Positions 8,091 through 16,881 of a DNA stretch of 64,000 nucleotides are shown here, in pieces. Both the position numbers and the translations under genes were made by a program. The stretch is taken from NCBI RefSeq assembly GCF_023630705.1, contig NZ_JALQEM010000032.1, positions 62,001 to 126,000 of the forward strand, read 5' to 3'. Every line of letters begins with the position of its first letter. Position 1 is the first letter of the stretch. The notes beneath the pieces were generated by a model, which worked only from the letters and a program-made list of their open reading frames with translations, was not told the origin of the DNA and searched no databases. Origin of the DNA: Caballeronia sp. GAFFF1. GTDB lineage: Bacteria; Pseudomonadota; Gammaproteobacteria; Burkholderiales; Burkholderiaceae.

Positions 8091-8417
8091 TTATCGGCGC
8101 GTGCGGATGATGACGTTGAGGCATGCCGGACCCAAGGCGTCGTAGATGGCGCGCGCCGCACGCAGATGATGCGCGATATGCAGCCGAATCACGACGACCG
8201 CCGCCGCGAACAGACCGAGTGTCGCTAACGCATAGTCGCGCGGGTCGGGCACGAGGCCGAAGCGCGTATGCAGCGCGACAAAGACGACCCACGCAAAGGC
8301 CGGCGCGTGCAGTGTCCAGTGACGCTGCGCGAAGTGCCATGCCAGGCGTCGCACGTCGCTTCGCGCGCGACGGTCCAGACCTGCGAGTTCCGGGCGTCGA
8401 TGAAAAAGAAACGGCAT
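8091..8417 (-). CDS. Small membrane protein, 108 aa, 2TM/SdpI-like layout
   Basis: A basic N-terminal region (RRPELAGLDRRARSDVRRLAW) is followed by two hydrophobic segments (about residues 37-52 and 65-81) and a polar C-terminal helix. No domain is recognised with certainty. The layout resembles small 2TM-domain proteins. It is codirectional with the J-domain gene (67 bp gap) and divergent from the HD-domain gene. Confidence 0.55.
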   Translation of the reverse strand: MPFLFHRRPELAGLDRRARSDVRRLAWHFAQRHWTLHAPAFAWVVFVALHTRFGLVPDPRDYALATLGLFAAAVVVIRLHIAHHLRAARAIYDALGPACLNVIIRTRR

Positions 8418-8510
8418 GATGTGACTCGCTGCGCCATGAGCGCGTCATATTGCGCGTTGATAATGCCGGGCTTCGTCCCATCTAGCATACGCCGAGGCGA
8501 CTTACCGACG

Positions 8511-9053
8511 ATGGCGCTTTCTCTCGACGATATCCGGCATCTCTTCGACGCGCACGGTTCGATGGCCTACAGCGGCGAACCTGTCACCCAGTTGCAGCAC
8601 GCGCTCCAGACTGCCTGGCTCGCAGAAGAAGCGGGCGCGAGTCGTGAGTTGATCGTCGCAGCGCTGCTGCATGATCTCGGGCATCTGCTGAACGTGCAAG
8701 GCGACACGCCGACCGAACGCGGTATCGACGATCTGCACCAGTACTACGCGCTTCCCTTTCTGCGGCCCGTGTTCCCGGACGCAGTGCTCGAACCGATTCG
8801 CCTTCATGTCGATGCCAAACGCTGCCTGTGCGCGATGGATCCCGAGTATCAGGCACAGCTCTCGGCGGATTCCGTGCGCAGCCTGCAATTGCAGGGCGGC
8901 GTGTTCGATGCGGACGGAGCGCACGCATTCATAGCGAAGCCCTACGCGCAAGACGCCATGACCCTGCGACGCTGGGACGACGCCGCGAAGGACGCAAGCC
9001 GCGTCACGCCGCCTCTTTCGCACTATCTGCAGATCGCGGCGAGCCTTCGGTAG
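8511..9053 (+). CDS. HD-domain oxygenase, phosphonate-degradation (PhnZ-like) family
   Basis: 180 residues with the family signature LSLDDIRHLFDAHG, YSGEPVTQLQHALQTAW and the HD core ALLHDLGHLL (H54, D55, H58), with H30 as a further metal ligand. Family members are mixed-valent di-iron oxygenases; PhnZ cleaves 1-hydroxy-2-aminoethylphosphonate. The partner hydroxylase PhnY and other phosphonate genes are not in this window, so the substrate is uncertain. The ATG at 8511 is set by the family N-terminus; the frame is open further upstream. Confidence 0.78.
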   Translation: MALSLDDIRHLFDAHGSMAYSGEPVTQLQHALQTAWLAEEAGASRELIVAALLHDLGHLLNVQGDTPTERGIDDLHQYYALPFLRPVFPDAVLEPIRLHVDAKRCLCAMDPEYQAQLSADSVRSLQLQGGVFDADGAHAFIAKPYAQDAMTLRRWDDAAKDASRVTPPLSHYLQIAASLR

Positions 9054-9158
9054 CGGACAAACGGTGCAACGACCGTTCGAGTAAACTGGGTGCATGCACG
9101 CTGACTACACCAAAACTATGTGGCCGCAACGTCCTGGCATCTTCGCGAGCGGGGCGTC

Positions 9159-10553
9159 ATGAACGGCGGCAACTTCCGCATCACCGCCGCCGTCGTCGCC
9201 AGCGCCCTGTTCATGCAGAACATGGACGGCACGATCGTCGCGACCGCCATTCCGACGATGGCCCGCGATCTCCACGTCGATGCCGTCCACCTGAGCAGCG
9301 CCATTACCGCGTATCTGGTCGCGCTGACCGTCTTTATTCCCGCAAGCGGCTGGGTAGCCGACCGCTTCGGCGCGCGACGCGTTTTCATGTGGGCCATCGC
9401 CACCTTCACGCTGGCTTCCATTGCCTGCGCCGCCGCGATGAACCTGCCGCAACTCCTCGCGGCGCGCGTCGTTCAGGGACTCGGCGGCGCCATGATGGTC
9501 CCCGTCGGCCGCCTCATTCTGTTTCGCGGCGTCAAGCGCGAAGAATTGCTTCAGGCGACGACGTGGCTGACGATGCCCGCGCTCGTCGGTCCGCTTCTCG
9601 GCCCGCCGCTCGGCGGCTTTCTCACCGACGCGCTGTCGTGGCGCAGCATTTTCTGGGTCAACGTGCCGGTGGGCGTGGCAGGCCTGCTGCTGACGTGGCG
9701 GCTCTTGCCGCCTTCGCCGCCCGAAGCGCGCACGCCGCCGGATCTGCGCGGCACGGTGCTCTCGGGCGCATCGCTCAGTCTCTTCATGGTCGGTATCGAA
9801 AGCGCGGGCCGCCACGTGCTGCCCGACGGCGTGCCGTGGGTATGCGTCGTCATCGGCGTGCTGCTTTTCAGGGCCACGGTCGTGCATTGCCGCAAGACGC
9901 CGAATCCGGCCATCGACTTTTCGCTGCTTTCCATTCCGACGTTCCACGCCGCGACCGTGGCGGGCAGTCTCTTTCGCGCGGGTGCCGGCGCATTGCCGTT
10001 TCTCGTGCCGCTGACGTTGCAGACAGGGTTCGGCTATAGCGCGTCGGCGAGCGGACTCGTGACCTTTGCGAGCGCGCTCGGCTCGTTTTGCATGCGGCCG
10101 ATGACCGCGCTCGCGCTGCGGCACTTTTCCGTGCGCACGGTGCTGTGCGCGGGCAGCGTCTCGTTCGCCGCCGTGCTCGCCGTCTGTTCAACGATGTCGC
10201 AAGCGTGGCCCGCCAGCGCCATCTTCGCGCTGCTGCTCGTCGGCGGCCTCGGCCGTTCGCTCAGTTTCGCGACGATGGGCGCGCTCGCCTTCGCCGACGT
10301 TCCGAAGCCGCGCCTCGCCGCGGCGACTTCGTTCCAGGGCACCGCGCAGCAATTGATGAAGGCGCTCGGTGTCACAGTCGCGGCGGGAACCATCCAGGCC
10401 ACGATGCTCGTCTCCGGCAGCGCGCGGACCGAACAGTGGCAACTCGCTTGCGGATTCGCCGCAACGGCGCTGCTCGTCCTCGCCTCGTTGCCGATGTTCG
10501 CGCGCCTCTCCGACGACGCCGGCGAAGGCATCTCGGCTTCTTCGGCGAAGTAA
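9159..10553 (+). CDS. MFS transporter, DHA2 (EmrB/QacA-like) drug exporter
   Basis: 464 residues from the ATG at 9159; an upstream in-frame GTG at 9120 would add 13 residues without homology value. Multiple membrane segments are evident. Motifs of the DHA2 family are visible: MQNMDGTIVATAIPTMARDL in TM1, the motif A region GWVADRFGARRVF, and motif C-like GPLLGPPLGGFLTD. It is expected to export drugs or toxic compounds with proton antiport. There is no adjacent membrane-fusion partner or regulator, so the substrate is not predictable. Confidence 0.85.
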   Translation: MNGGNFRITAAVVASALFMQNMDGTIVATAIPTMARDLHVDAVHLSSAITAYLVALTVFIPASGWVADRFGARRVFMWAIATFTLASIACAAAMNLPQLLAARVVQGLGGAMMVPVGRLILFRGVKREELLQATTWLTMPALVGPLLGPPLGGFLTDALSWRSIFWVNVPVGVAGLLLTWRLLPPSPPEARTPPDLRGTVLSGASLSLFMVGIESAGRHVLPDGVPWVCVVIGVLLFRATVVHCRKTPNPAIDFSLLSIPTFHAATVAGSLFRAGAGALPFLVPLTLQTGFGYSASASGLVTFASALGSFCMRPMTALALRHFSVRTVLCAGSVSFAAVLAVCSTMSQAWPASAIFALLLVGGLGRSLSFATMGALAFADVPKPRLAAATSFQGTAQQLMKALGVTVAAGTIQATMLVSGSARTEQWQLACGFAATALLVLASLPMFARLSDDAGEGISASSAK

Positions 10554-10625
10554 ATTCTTCCGGCTATCGAAACGATTCTTCGTATTTAAGACAAGTACCT
10601 GATCGCAAAGGAGATTTTCTGACGA

Positions 10626-10631
10626 TATAAT
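10626..10631 (+). promoter_or_regulatory. -10 element for the lytic transglycosylase gene
   Basis: A consensus TATAAT lies 27 bp upstream of the ATG at 10658. No good -35 hexamer is found at the usual spacing, so this is a tentative sigma-70 promoter with a short untranslated leader. Confidence 0.4.
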
Positions 10632-10657
10632 GCGGCACCGCTTACCTCGCTAGACCG

Positions 10658-11224
10658 ATGCGCCGCACATTCTTACTCTCCGCCCTCGTTCTGACCTTCG
10701 CGAACACCGCCTTCGCTCAGGCAGACCCGCTCGCCGCCAGCGACACGAACCCGCAAGAAGTCGTGCAGCAGGACTCCCGCCTCGACGCGGCGCGTCACAA
10801 AATCTCGGAAGTCATCACGCGCAAGTTCGGCGTCGCGCGCGAGAAAGCGCAAACGATAGCGAGCGCGGTCATGGCATCGGCGTCGAAATACTCGCTGCCG
10901 CCGGCGCTGCTGCTTGCCATTATTTCAATCGAATCGCGTTTCAAGGAAACGGCCGTCGGCGCGAACAACGCAACCGGGCTCATGCAGGTGGTGCCTTCCG
11001 CGCACAAGAAGCTCGTGCGCAACGTGGACCTGACGGAGCCGGAGACGAATATCGAAATCGGCTCGTCCATCCTGCATGGGTATCTGAAATCCGCGCAAGG
11101 CGATGTCGACGCCGCGCTCAAGAACTATGGCGGTTCGCGTGCTTATGCGGAGAAAGTGAGTCTGCGAGCCAAGACGTTCGAGCCTGTGGCGGCTGTCTAC
11201 TCAGCGTCCGCGCCTGCTCAGTAA
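10658..11224 (+). CDS. Lytic transglycosylase, SLT domain
   Basis: 188 residues with a signal peptide (cleavage near AFAQA) and a family 1 lytic transglycosylase domain: the catalytic Glu is E92 in IISIESRF, followed by GANNATGLMQVVPSAHK and the C-terminal ALKNYGGSRAYAEKV. It cleaves the glycan strand of peptidoglycan, forming 1,6-anhydro-muramyl ends, in the periplasm. Its small size and stand-alone position are like muropeptide-recycling or secretion-associated transglycosylases. No secretion system lies nearby. Confidence 0.88.
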   Translation: MRRTFLLSALVLTFANTAFAQADPLAASDTNPQEVVQQDSRLDAARHKISEVITRKFGVAREKAQTIASAVMASASKYSLPPALLLAIISIESRFKETAVGANNATGLMQVVPSAHKKLVRNVDLTEPETNIEIGSSILHGYLKSAQGDVDAALKNYGGSRAYAEKVSLRAKTFEPVAAVYSASAPAQ

Positions 11225-11343
11225 TAGCTTCTAGTTGTTTCTTATGCGCGCCGCCGCGTGGCGGATGCCGCAAACTTCACGGCGATAAAACCCGCTTGCG
11301 CGCTGAGGGCGGCTTTAGCCGCTTCGTTCGTGTTCAACCGCTG

Positions 11344-11748
11344 TTACTGCGAGTTGTTGCCGTGCGCCATGCCGCCAGGGCTTCTGCTGCTCGTGCTGCC
11401 GGTGCTGCCCGGGCCGCTGCGTTGCATGGTGCCTTGGCCCATGCCGTTGTTCGCCCCATTGTTGCCCATGCCGCTGTTCACGCCGGTACCGCTCGTGCCG
11501 TCGCTCGAACCGCCCATGCCGGTGCCGCCCATGCCAACGCCGCCGCCCTTGCCCGACGCGCTCGAGCCCGCTCCGGCCGAGCCATTGCCGCCCGCGCCCA
11601 TTCCGCCTGCCGCTCCGGCGCCGCCACCACCGCCTGCGCTACCGCCGCCGCCTGCACCGCCACCGCCGCCGCCTGCCTGCGCATAGACGCCGCCCGACAA
11701 GCCCAACACCAGCGCTGAAACTACCAGCTTCGTTCTGATCGCTTTCAT
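11344..11748 (-). CDS. Exported Gly/Ala/Ser-rich low-complexity protein
   Basis: 134 residues. A clear signal peptide (MKAIRTKLVVSALVLGLSGG, cleavage at VYAQA) is followed by about 110 residues of Gly with Ala, Ser, Met and Asn in irregular repeats (AGGMGAGGNGSAGAGS, GTGVNSGMGNNGANNGMG). GGAG precedes the ATG. There is no folded domain; it is presumably a disordered periplasmic or surface protein. It is the first of three adjacent low-complexity exported proteins. Confidence 0.68.
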   Translation of the reverse strand: MKAIRTKLVVSALVLGLSGGVYAQAGGGGGGAGGGGSAGGGGGAGAAGGMGAGGNGSAGAGSSASGKGGGVGMGGTGMGGSSDGTSGTGVNSGMGNNGANNGMGQGTMQRSGPGSTGSTSSRSPGGMAHGNNSQ

Positions 11749-11853
11749 TGGAAGTCTCCAGAGTTAGCGTGCCGGCCGATGCAGCAAATCCGCCGCACCC
11801 GCCGCATCTATTAAGCGCAAGCAACGTGCCGCATCCGCTTTGCGCGCGGCAGT

Positions 11854-12174
11854 TCAATAGCCATAGCCCGCTGGCGCGCAAGGCACATAGGCGCGGCGGT
11901 AGCCGTCGTAGCAATATCCCGCCGGCGGCGCCGGCTGTGCATACGCCGGCTGCGCATACGCCGGTTGCGCGTAGACCGGCTGCGAGTAGGCCGGCTGCGC
12001 GTTGGCGACCGACGTGACTAATGCACCCAGCACCGCGCCGCCGATCAAGGCGCCGATAATCGCGCCGCCATCGCCGCCGCCATGGCCATGACCGCCGCCG
12101 TGGCCGTGCGCGGATGCCTGGCCCGCCACGGACAAACTACCAATCATCAACAAGACAAGGGCTGCGCGTTTCAT
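11854..12174 (-). CDS. Exported His/Gly-rich protein with AQPAY repeats
   Basis: 106 residues: signal peptide (cleavage near ASAHG), a His-Gly segment (HGHGGGHGHGGGDGG), a glycine-zipper hydrophobic stretch (AIIGALIGGAVLGALVTSV), then five 5-residue repeats of AQPAY type encoded by a 15-bp tandem repeat, and a Tyr/Pro/Cys-rich end. GGAGAAGAA precedes the ATG. The glycine zipper suggests membrane association and the His stretch possible metal binding; both are inferences. Confidence 0.7.
   Translation of the reverse strand: MKRAALVLLMIGSLSVAGQASAHGHGGGHGHGGGDGGAIIGALIGGAVLGALVTSVANAQPAYSQPVYAQPAYAQPAYAQPAPPAGYCYDGYRRAYVPCAPAGYGY
11932..12000 (-). repeat. 15-bp tandem repeat inside a coding sequence
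   Basis: Four consecutive 15-bp units plus a partial fifth, each reading CGGCTG(C/T)GCATACGC or a close variant on the plus strand. They encode the AQPxY pentapeptides of the exported protein at 11854-12174. Units differ at a few positions, mostly in the second half. Copy number could vary between strains. Confidence 0.85.
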
Positions 12175-12536
12175 GACTTCTTCTCCATTCCCGAATGCCG
12201 GGTGTATGGACGCATCTTAAGCAGACGCTTTGGAAATAACTGCAGCAGTTGGTAACGGCGCATTTCAACGATTACAAATTCCGGTTCCTTCGGACACCGA
12301 ATCAACCGGCGTAACAAGGTCGGCGACATTTGCCGTGCGGTAACAAAGCTTCTATTGACTTTTTAACGTTGGCCTGCATTGCGATTGCGCCCGGACCTGC
12401 GCCGTTGCATTTGCTCGCACGGGTTACGGTTTGTCACGAGATGACGGTCAACGACGCGCAACAGGACGGCGTTTTCATCGTCACATGCCGATCATGGCGT
12501 GTCCAAAGAAACGCAGGATCATAGGAGTCGAACATC
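12175..12536. other. Divergent intergenic region, 362 bp
   Basis: This lies between two divergently transcribed genes for exported low-complexity proteins, so it must carry both promoters. It is more AT-rich than its surroundings around 12230-12370. A possible -35 TTGACT occurs at about 12355, but no matching -10 was convincing. I see no gene in it. Confidence 0.5.
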
Positions 12537-13010
12537 ATGAAGAAAATCGTCGCCGCTCTCGCATCCACGCTGCTCGTAAGCACTGTCTTCGCGCAAACGG
12601 CCGCATCCGATGCCACCAAGGCGCAAGTCAAAGCCAACCACGAAAAGGCGGAGGCTCAGGCCACTGCCAACCGCAAGAAGACCGATGCTCAACAGGATGC
12701 CGCCAAGGCGCAGGCATCCGCCAACAAGGACAAGGCATCCGCTCAGGACGATGCCAACAAGGAAGCCGCGAAGGTAGCGCAGGCGACCACGCCGGAGCAA
12801 GCCTCCGACGCCCGCGGTGATGCCGCCAAGGCACAGGCGAAAGCCGACAAGAAGAAGCACGCTGCACAGTCCAAGGCCGACAAGAAGAAGCAGGACGCAG
12901 CGCAAGATGCCAAGGTGGCGCAAGCCAAAGCCGACAAAGAAAAAGTCGAGGCACAAAGCGACGCGAACAAGGCGGCTGCCGATGCGAAGGTCGACGCGGC
13001 GAAGAAGTAA
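12537..13010 (+). CDS. Exported Ala/Lys-rich helical protein
   Basis: 157 residues: signal peptide (MKKIVAALASTLLVSTVFAQ, cleavage at VFAQT), then a uniformly Ala/Lys/Asp/Gln-rich sequence with degenerate repeats (KAQVKANHEKAEAQATAN, AKADKKKHAAQSKADKKK). It should form long charged alpha-helices or coiled coils, in the style of LEA/histone H1-like proteins. AGGAG stands 9 nt before the ATG, and a strong terminator follows. Periplasmic location is inferred and function is unknown. Confidence 0.7.
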   Translation: MKKIVAALASTLLVSTVFAQTAASDATKAQVKANHEKAEAQATANRKKTDAQQDAAKAQASANKDKASAQDDANKEAAKVAQATTPEQASDARGDAAKAQAKADKKKHAAQSKADKKKQDAAQDAKVAQAKADKEKVEAQSDANKAAADAKVDAAKK

Positions 13011-13080
13011 GGGAGGCCGGCGTTATCGCATCGCGCAATGGGGCGCGTCGGCAAAAGCGTCCCATGCGTTGTGACATCTG

Positions 13081-13105
13081 GCGAGCCTGCGGGCTCGCTT
13101 TTTAT
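13081..13105 (+). terminator. Rho-independent terminator
   Basis: A perfect 7-bp stem (GCGAGCC / GGCTCGC) with a TGCG loop is followed directly by TTTTTATT. It lies 70 bp downstream of the Ala/Lys-rich protein gene and also faces the 3' end of rarD on the other strand. Confidence 0.85.
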
Positions 13106-13115
13106 TGTTCCGCGC

Positions 13116-14045
13116 TCACTCTCCAGGCGACACCGCGTGTTGCGCCCTCGACCCGCGCTCGCGCAGCAAGAGCCGCGCGCTATGCACAGCGGTCAGCGCG
13201 ACTGCCACCCATATCGGCCCATATGTTCCTAGCTGACTCGCGGTGAACGGTTCGCCGAGCAGCAAGACCGCGACAGCCACGAGCAACACCGGTTCGACAT
13301 AGCCGAGAATGCCGAACAACACGAGCGGCAAATAGCGGCTTGCCCGCAGATAAGAGCCGAGCGCAATCGTGCTCAACGCGCCGAGGCCGGGCAGCAAGAC
13401 ACTCCAAAGAAGCGGCGAACCCGCGACGACCGCGAACGAACCGCGCAGGATCAGCGCAATGACGCAGAACGGAGCCAGCATCATCATCTCGATGGCGAAG
13501 GCCACGAGCGGATCGACGTTGAGCCGCCGCCGCACCATGAAATACGGCGGATAGCCGAGCGTCACGACGAGCGTGGGCCACGCGAACGCATGCGTCGCGA
13601 AGAACTCGTGCGCCACGCCGACCGCTGCCGCAGCGACGCCCGCCCATTGCAGCGCGTCGAGCGGTTCGCGGTAGTAGAAGCGCCCGATCAGCACCATCGC
13701 GAGCGGCAACAGAAAATAGCCGAGCGATACTTCGAGCGCGCGTCCATGCACCGGCGCCCACAGAAATATCCATAGCTGCAAGCCGAGCAGCGCAGTAGAG
13801 ACCACGAAAGCCGCGAGCATGCGCACGTTTCTGGCGAGGTTCGCCACGAGCGAGCATAATTGCCGCCATCGTCTGGAGAGCGCCACGAGCAGCAGCGCAC
13901 CCGGCAACGTCCAGACGATCCGCCATGCAAAAATGTCGAGTCCGTCGAGCGGCGCGAGCCATTTCGTATAACCCGACAGGAGCGCGAACAAAGCGGAAGC
14001 GGCGACGGAAAGCGCAATGCCGCGTCCGAGGACATGCTGATTCAT
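13116..14045 (-). CDS. rarD: RarD, EamA-family permease
   Basis: 309 residues from the ATG at 14045, where the family N-terminus begins (MNQHVLGRGIALSVAASALF, GYTKWLAPLDGLDIFAWRIV). The protein has about ten membrane segments in two EamA halves and carries the RarD features YFLLPLAMVLIGRFYYREPL and LGYVEPVLLVAVAVLLLGEP. RarD proteins belong to the drug/metabolite transporter superfamily; substrate is unknown. The frame extends 41 residues further upstream, without membrane character. Confidence 0.85.
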   Translation of the reverse strand: MNQHVLGRGIALSVAASALFALLSGYTKWLAPLDGLDIFAWRIVWTLPGALLLVALSRRWRQLCSLVANLARNVRMLAAFVVSTALLGLQLWIFLWAPVHGRALEVSLGYFLLPLAMVLIGRFYYREPLDALQWAGVAAAAVGVAHEFFATHAFAWPTLVVTLGYPPYFMVRRRLNVDPLVAFAIEMMMLAPFCVIALILRGSFAVVAGSPLLWSVLLPGLGALSTIALGSYLRASRYLPLVLFGILGYVEPVLLVAVAVLLLGEPFTASQLGTYGPIWVAVALTAVHSARLLLRERGSRAQHAVSPGE

Positions 14046-14332
14046 CGAAAGAAGCGCGAGGCGCCGAGTGGTTGCGTTGGCCGGCGAAGCGGAAGAACTG
14101 CGCATTCTAAACGTCGTATCGCGCGAACCCCGGCGCATGAACCGCGAATAGGTCCGAACTCGCTGCACCGGAATGTTGTCTTAAACCGTCTACGCCTACG
14201 GGCAATCCAGAAGTCCACAGAAAGTCGAGCAACGTGCGAAGCCGTCGCTCACGTCATTGCATCAGCAGCATCCGAACGCCGTGCTCGATTCACGCAAGCA
14301 CGCGAAGAAAACGCCGCATCGATGGAGACGTC

Positions 14333-15301
14333 ATGACTCAAGCTGCCCCGTCGCCCCGCTTTTCCAGTGCCTTTGCAGAAGCCGTCCATGCCGGCTTGTC
14401 CAAGCGCCCGCAAAAAGAACTGCCTTCGATGTATCTGTATGACGAAGTCGGCTCTGCCCTCTTCGAAGTGATCACCGCGCTGCCGGAATACGGCGTGACG
14501 CGCGCCGAAGAACGCGTGCTGAAGGCGCACGCCACCGACATCGTGGCCGCGCTGCCGGGCAACGTGAAAGTCGCGGAACTCGGAAGCGGAAGCGGACGCA
14601 AGACACGCCGAATTCTTGAAGCACTGTGTAAAAAGCAGCCGACCGCTTATTACCCGATCGAAATCTCCCGCACGGCTTTGCAACTGTGCCGCCGCGAACT
14701 GGGGGATATCGAGCGCATTTCGATTGTCGGCTACGAACGCGACTATCTGGCCGGCCTGTCCGAAGTGAGCGCCCGGCGTAATGAGGGCGAGCGGCTGCTC
14801 GTGCTTTTTCTGGGCAGCACCATCGGCAACTTCGCGCGCCTTGCGGCCACCAAGTTTCTCCAGTCGATCCGCAGCATGCTCGAACCCGGCGACGCCCTCT
14901 TGCTCGGCACCGATCTGATCAAGCCCTTGCCGGTGCTGATGGCGGCCTACGACGATCCCATCGGCGTGACGGCGGCGTTCAACCTGAACCTGCTTGCGCG
15001 CATCAACCGCGAATTGCAGGGCGACTTTCCGCTCGACGCGTTCGAACACGTTGCGCGCTTCAATCCCGATGCGCGCAGCATCGAAATGCACCTGCGCGCG
15101 AAACGCCCCTTGACGGCGCGCGTGCGCGATGCCGGTTTGCACGTCGACTTCCGCGAAGGCGAAACCATCTGGACGGAAAGCAGCCACAAGTACGCGGCCG
15201 AAGAAGTCGCGCCGATCGCCATCGATGCGGGCTTCGAATGCACGCATCAGTGGCGCGACGACGAATGGCACTTCGCGGAAAGCCTGCTGGTCGCGCGCTA
15301 A
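14333..15301 (+). CDS. egtD: EgtD, L-histidine N-alpha-methyltransferase
   Basis: 322 residues of the EgtD family, which makes hercynine from histidine and three SAM molecules, the first step of ergothioneine synthesis. The start at 14333 has GGAG upstream. The SAM site AELGSGSGRKTRRIL is intact. The histidine-binding residues known in mycobacterial EgtD are present at the same numbers: N166 (STIGNF), Y206 (AAYDD), E282 and S284 (TESS). The usual partner EgtB is not in this window. The neighbours (rarD divergent, acylphosphatase convergent) give no pathway context. Confidence 0.9.
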   Translation: MTQAAPSPRFSSAFAEAVHAGLSKRPQKELPSMYLYDEVGSALFEVITALPEYGVTRAEERVLKAHATDIVAALPGNVKVAELGSGSGRKTRRILEALCKKQPTAYYPIEISRTALQLCRRELGDIERISIVGYERDYLAGLSEVSARRNEGERLLVLFLGSTIGNFARLAATKFLQSIRSMLEPGDALLLGTDLIKPLPVLMAAYDDPIGVTAAFNLNLLARINRELQGDFPLDAFEHVARFNPDARSIEMHLRAKRPLTARVRDAGLHVDFREGETIWTESSHKYAAEEVAPIAIDAGFECTHQWRDDEWHFAESLLVAR

Positions 15302-15320
15302 GCGTGCCGCTCAGTGTCGC

Positions 15321-15620
15321 TCAGTGCTGCTCGAAGCGTTCGTAGCGCTTTTCGACGTAACGCTCTTCGCTGAAAAAATCGGTGACGCGGGCATGCGGCG
15401 GCCCGCGTCGCAGCCATTCGAGCATCAGATCGACCTGATTCGCCGCGCCCTGGATGACGGCTTCCACCGAGCCGTCGTTGAGATTCGCGACATAGCCGCG
15501 CACGCCGAGCGCATGCGCGCGCCGCACGGTGTGATGGCGAAAGCCGACGCCCTGCACCACGCCTTTCACACGCACGTAATAGGTTTCGATCCTCGTATCG
15601 AGATCCGGGCCGGACATCAT
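15321..15620 (-). CDS. acyP: Acylphosphatase
   Basis: 99 residues, the usual length. The signature VKGVVQGVGFRHHTVRRA includes the phosphate-binding R28, and the catalytic N46 is in GYVANLNDGSVEAVIQG. It hydrolyses acyl phosphates. A start at Met2 is equally possible. The gene converges on egtD with a 19-bp gap. Confidence 0.9.
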   Translation of the reverse strand: MMSGPDLDTRIETYYVRVKGVVQGVGFRHHTVRRAHALGVRGYVANLNDGSVEAVIQGAANQVDLMLEWLRRGPPHARVTDFFSEERYVEKRYERFEQH

Positions 15621-15702
15621 GAAATTCCTCGTGACTGATTCATACGCCGCATTGTAGTCACGCGCGCGAATCTGCGTAGACCGCGCGTTTCGACCCGCGC
15701 GT

Positions 15703-16842
15703 TCAGCCGAGACGAAACGTCTGCGCGTTATCGTCCCGATCGCCCGTAGTGGGACGCGCCACGCGAGGCAGCGTCACTTCGAAAATGGTGCCCGTTTCGG
15801 CGGACGAGCGCACTTTCACGTCGCCGCCGTGCATCCGCGCGATTTCCCGCGTGATGTACAGGCCGAGCCCGAGCCCGCCCGATTCATGCTGACGCCGCCC
15901 GGAGCGATACGGCGCGAAGATGTTCGGCAGTACGTCGGGCGGAATCTCGCCCGCGTTCTGCACGATGATGCTGACGTCCTGCGCGCCGCCTTCGAGCCGC
16001 ACCTGTATCGCGGCGCCTTCGAGCCCGTGCTGCAGCGCGTTGCCGATCAGATTCGAGAACACTTGCGAGAGCAGATCGCCGTCGGCTTGCAAGAGCGTAT
16101 CGCCCTGACGCAGCACGAAAATGCGTCCCTTGCCGACGCGCGCCTCGTATTCCTCGACGATATTCTTCGCGAGCGTGGTGAGTTCGACCGCTCGCGGCTG
16201 CAACGTCACGCGCCCGCCGCGCAGCCGCGCGAGGTTCAGCAACTGATCGACCATGCGGACCATGCGCATGCCGCTCGACTTGATGCGCGTGCCGATATTC
16301 GCGACGTTCTCGTCCTTCACGAAGCGCGACAGATATTCGGCCGACGCGATCACCGCCGACAGCGGCGTGCGCAGGTCATGACCGAGCACGGCCATCAGCA
16401 TTTCGTTCGCATCGAGCAACTGCTGCACGGTGGCGAGCTGCGTCGCGAGTTGCTGCTTTTGCCGCTCGATCTGAATGAAGACATCGACCTTCGAATTGAG
16501 GATGCGCGAATCGAATGGCTTGTACAGGAAGTCCACCGCGCCCGCTTCGTAGCCGCGAAACGTGCGGTTCGTGTCCTGCGCCGTCGCGGTCAGAAAGATG
16601 ATCGGCACGTGCGCGGTGCGCGGGCTGCCGCGCATGAATTCCGCCAGCTCGAAGCCATCCATGCCGGGCATGTTGACGTCGAGAATCGCGAGCGCGACTT
16701 CGTACTTGAGCAGGAGTTCGAGCGCAGCCGGACCCGATTCCGCCTTCAGCACCGACAGATCCGGCCGCGCGAGCGACGCTTCGAGCGCGGTGATGTTGTT
16801 GCGGATGTCGTCGACGATCAGCACGTGAATGGGTTGCGTCAT
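15703..16842 (-). CDS. Receiver domain-histidine kinase protein
   Basis: 379 residues: an N-terminal receiver (DD at 11-12, phosphoacceptor D55 in LAILDVNMPG, K108 in FLYKPF), a short coiled coil, then HisKA with H155 (AVLGHDLRTPLS) and a HATPase domain (YRSGRRQHESGGLGLGLYI). It has no membrane segment. It is last in a four-gene cluster with a hybrid kinase, CheR and CheB, and would receive phosphate from the upstream hybrid kinase or its own kinase. Confidence 0.9.
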   Translation of the reverse strand: MTQPIHVLIVDDIRNNITALEASLARPDLSVLKAESGPAALELLLKYEVALAILDVNMPGMDGFELAEFMRGSPRTAHVPIIFLTATAQDTNRTFRGYEAGAVDFLYKPFDSRILNSKVDVFIQIERQKQQLATQLATVQQLLDANEMLMAVLGHDLRTPLSAVIASAEYLSRFVKDENVANIGTRIKSSGMRMVRMVDQLLNLARLRGGRVTLQPRAVELTTLAKNIVEEYEARVGKGRIFVLRQGDTLLQADGDLLSQVFSNLIGNALQHGLEGAAIQVRLEGGAQDVSIIVQNAGEIPPDVLPNIFAPYRSGRRQHESGGLGLGLYITREIARMHGGDVKVRSSAETGTIFEVTLPRVARPTTGDRDDNAQTFRLG

Positions 16843-16881
16843 CTGGTGACTCCTTGCCTTCGTTGTTGCGTGTCGAACGTC

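Noticed and set aside
9061..9160. Upstream GTG start (9120) of the MFS gene
   Set aside because: The extra 13 residues are not membrane-like and the ATG at 9159 begins the usual DHA2 N-terminus.
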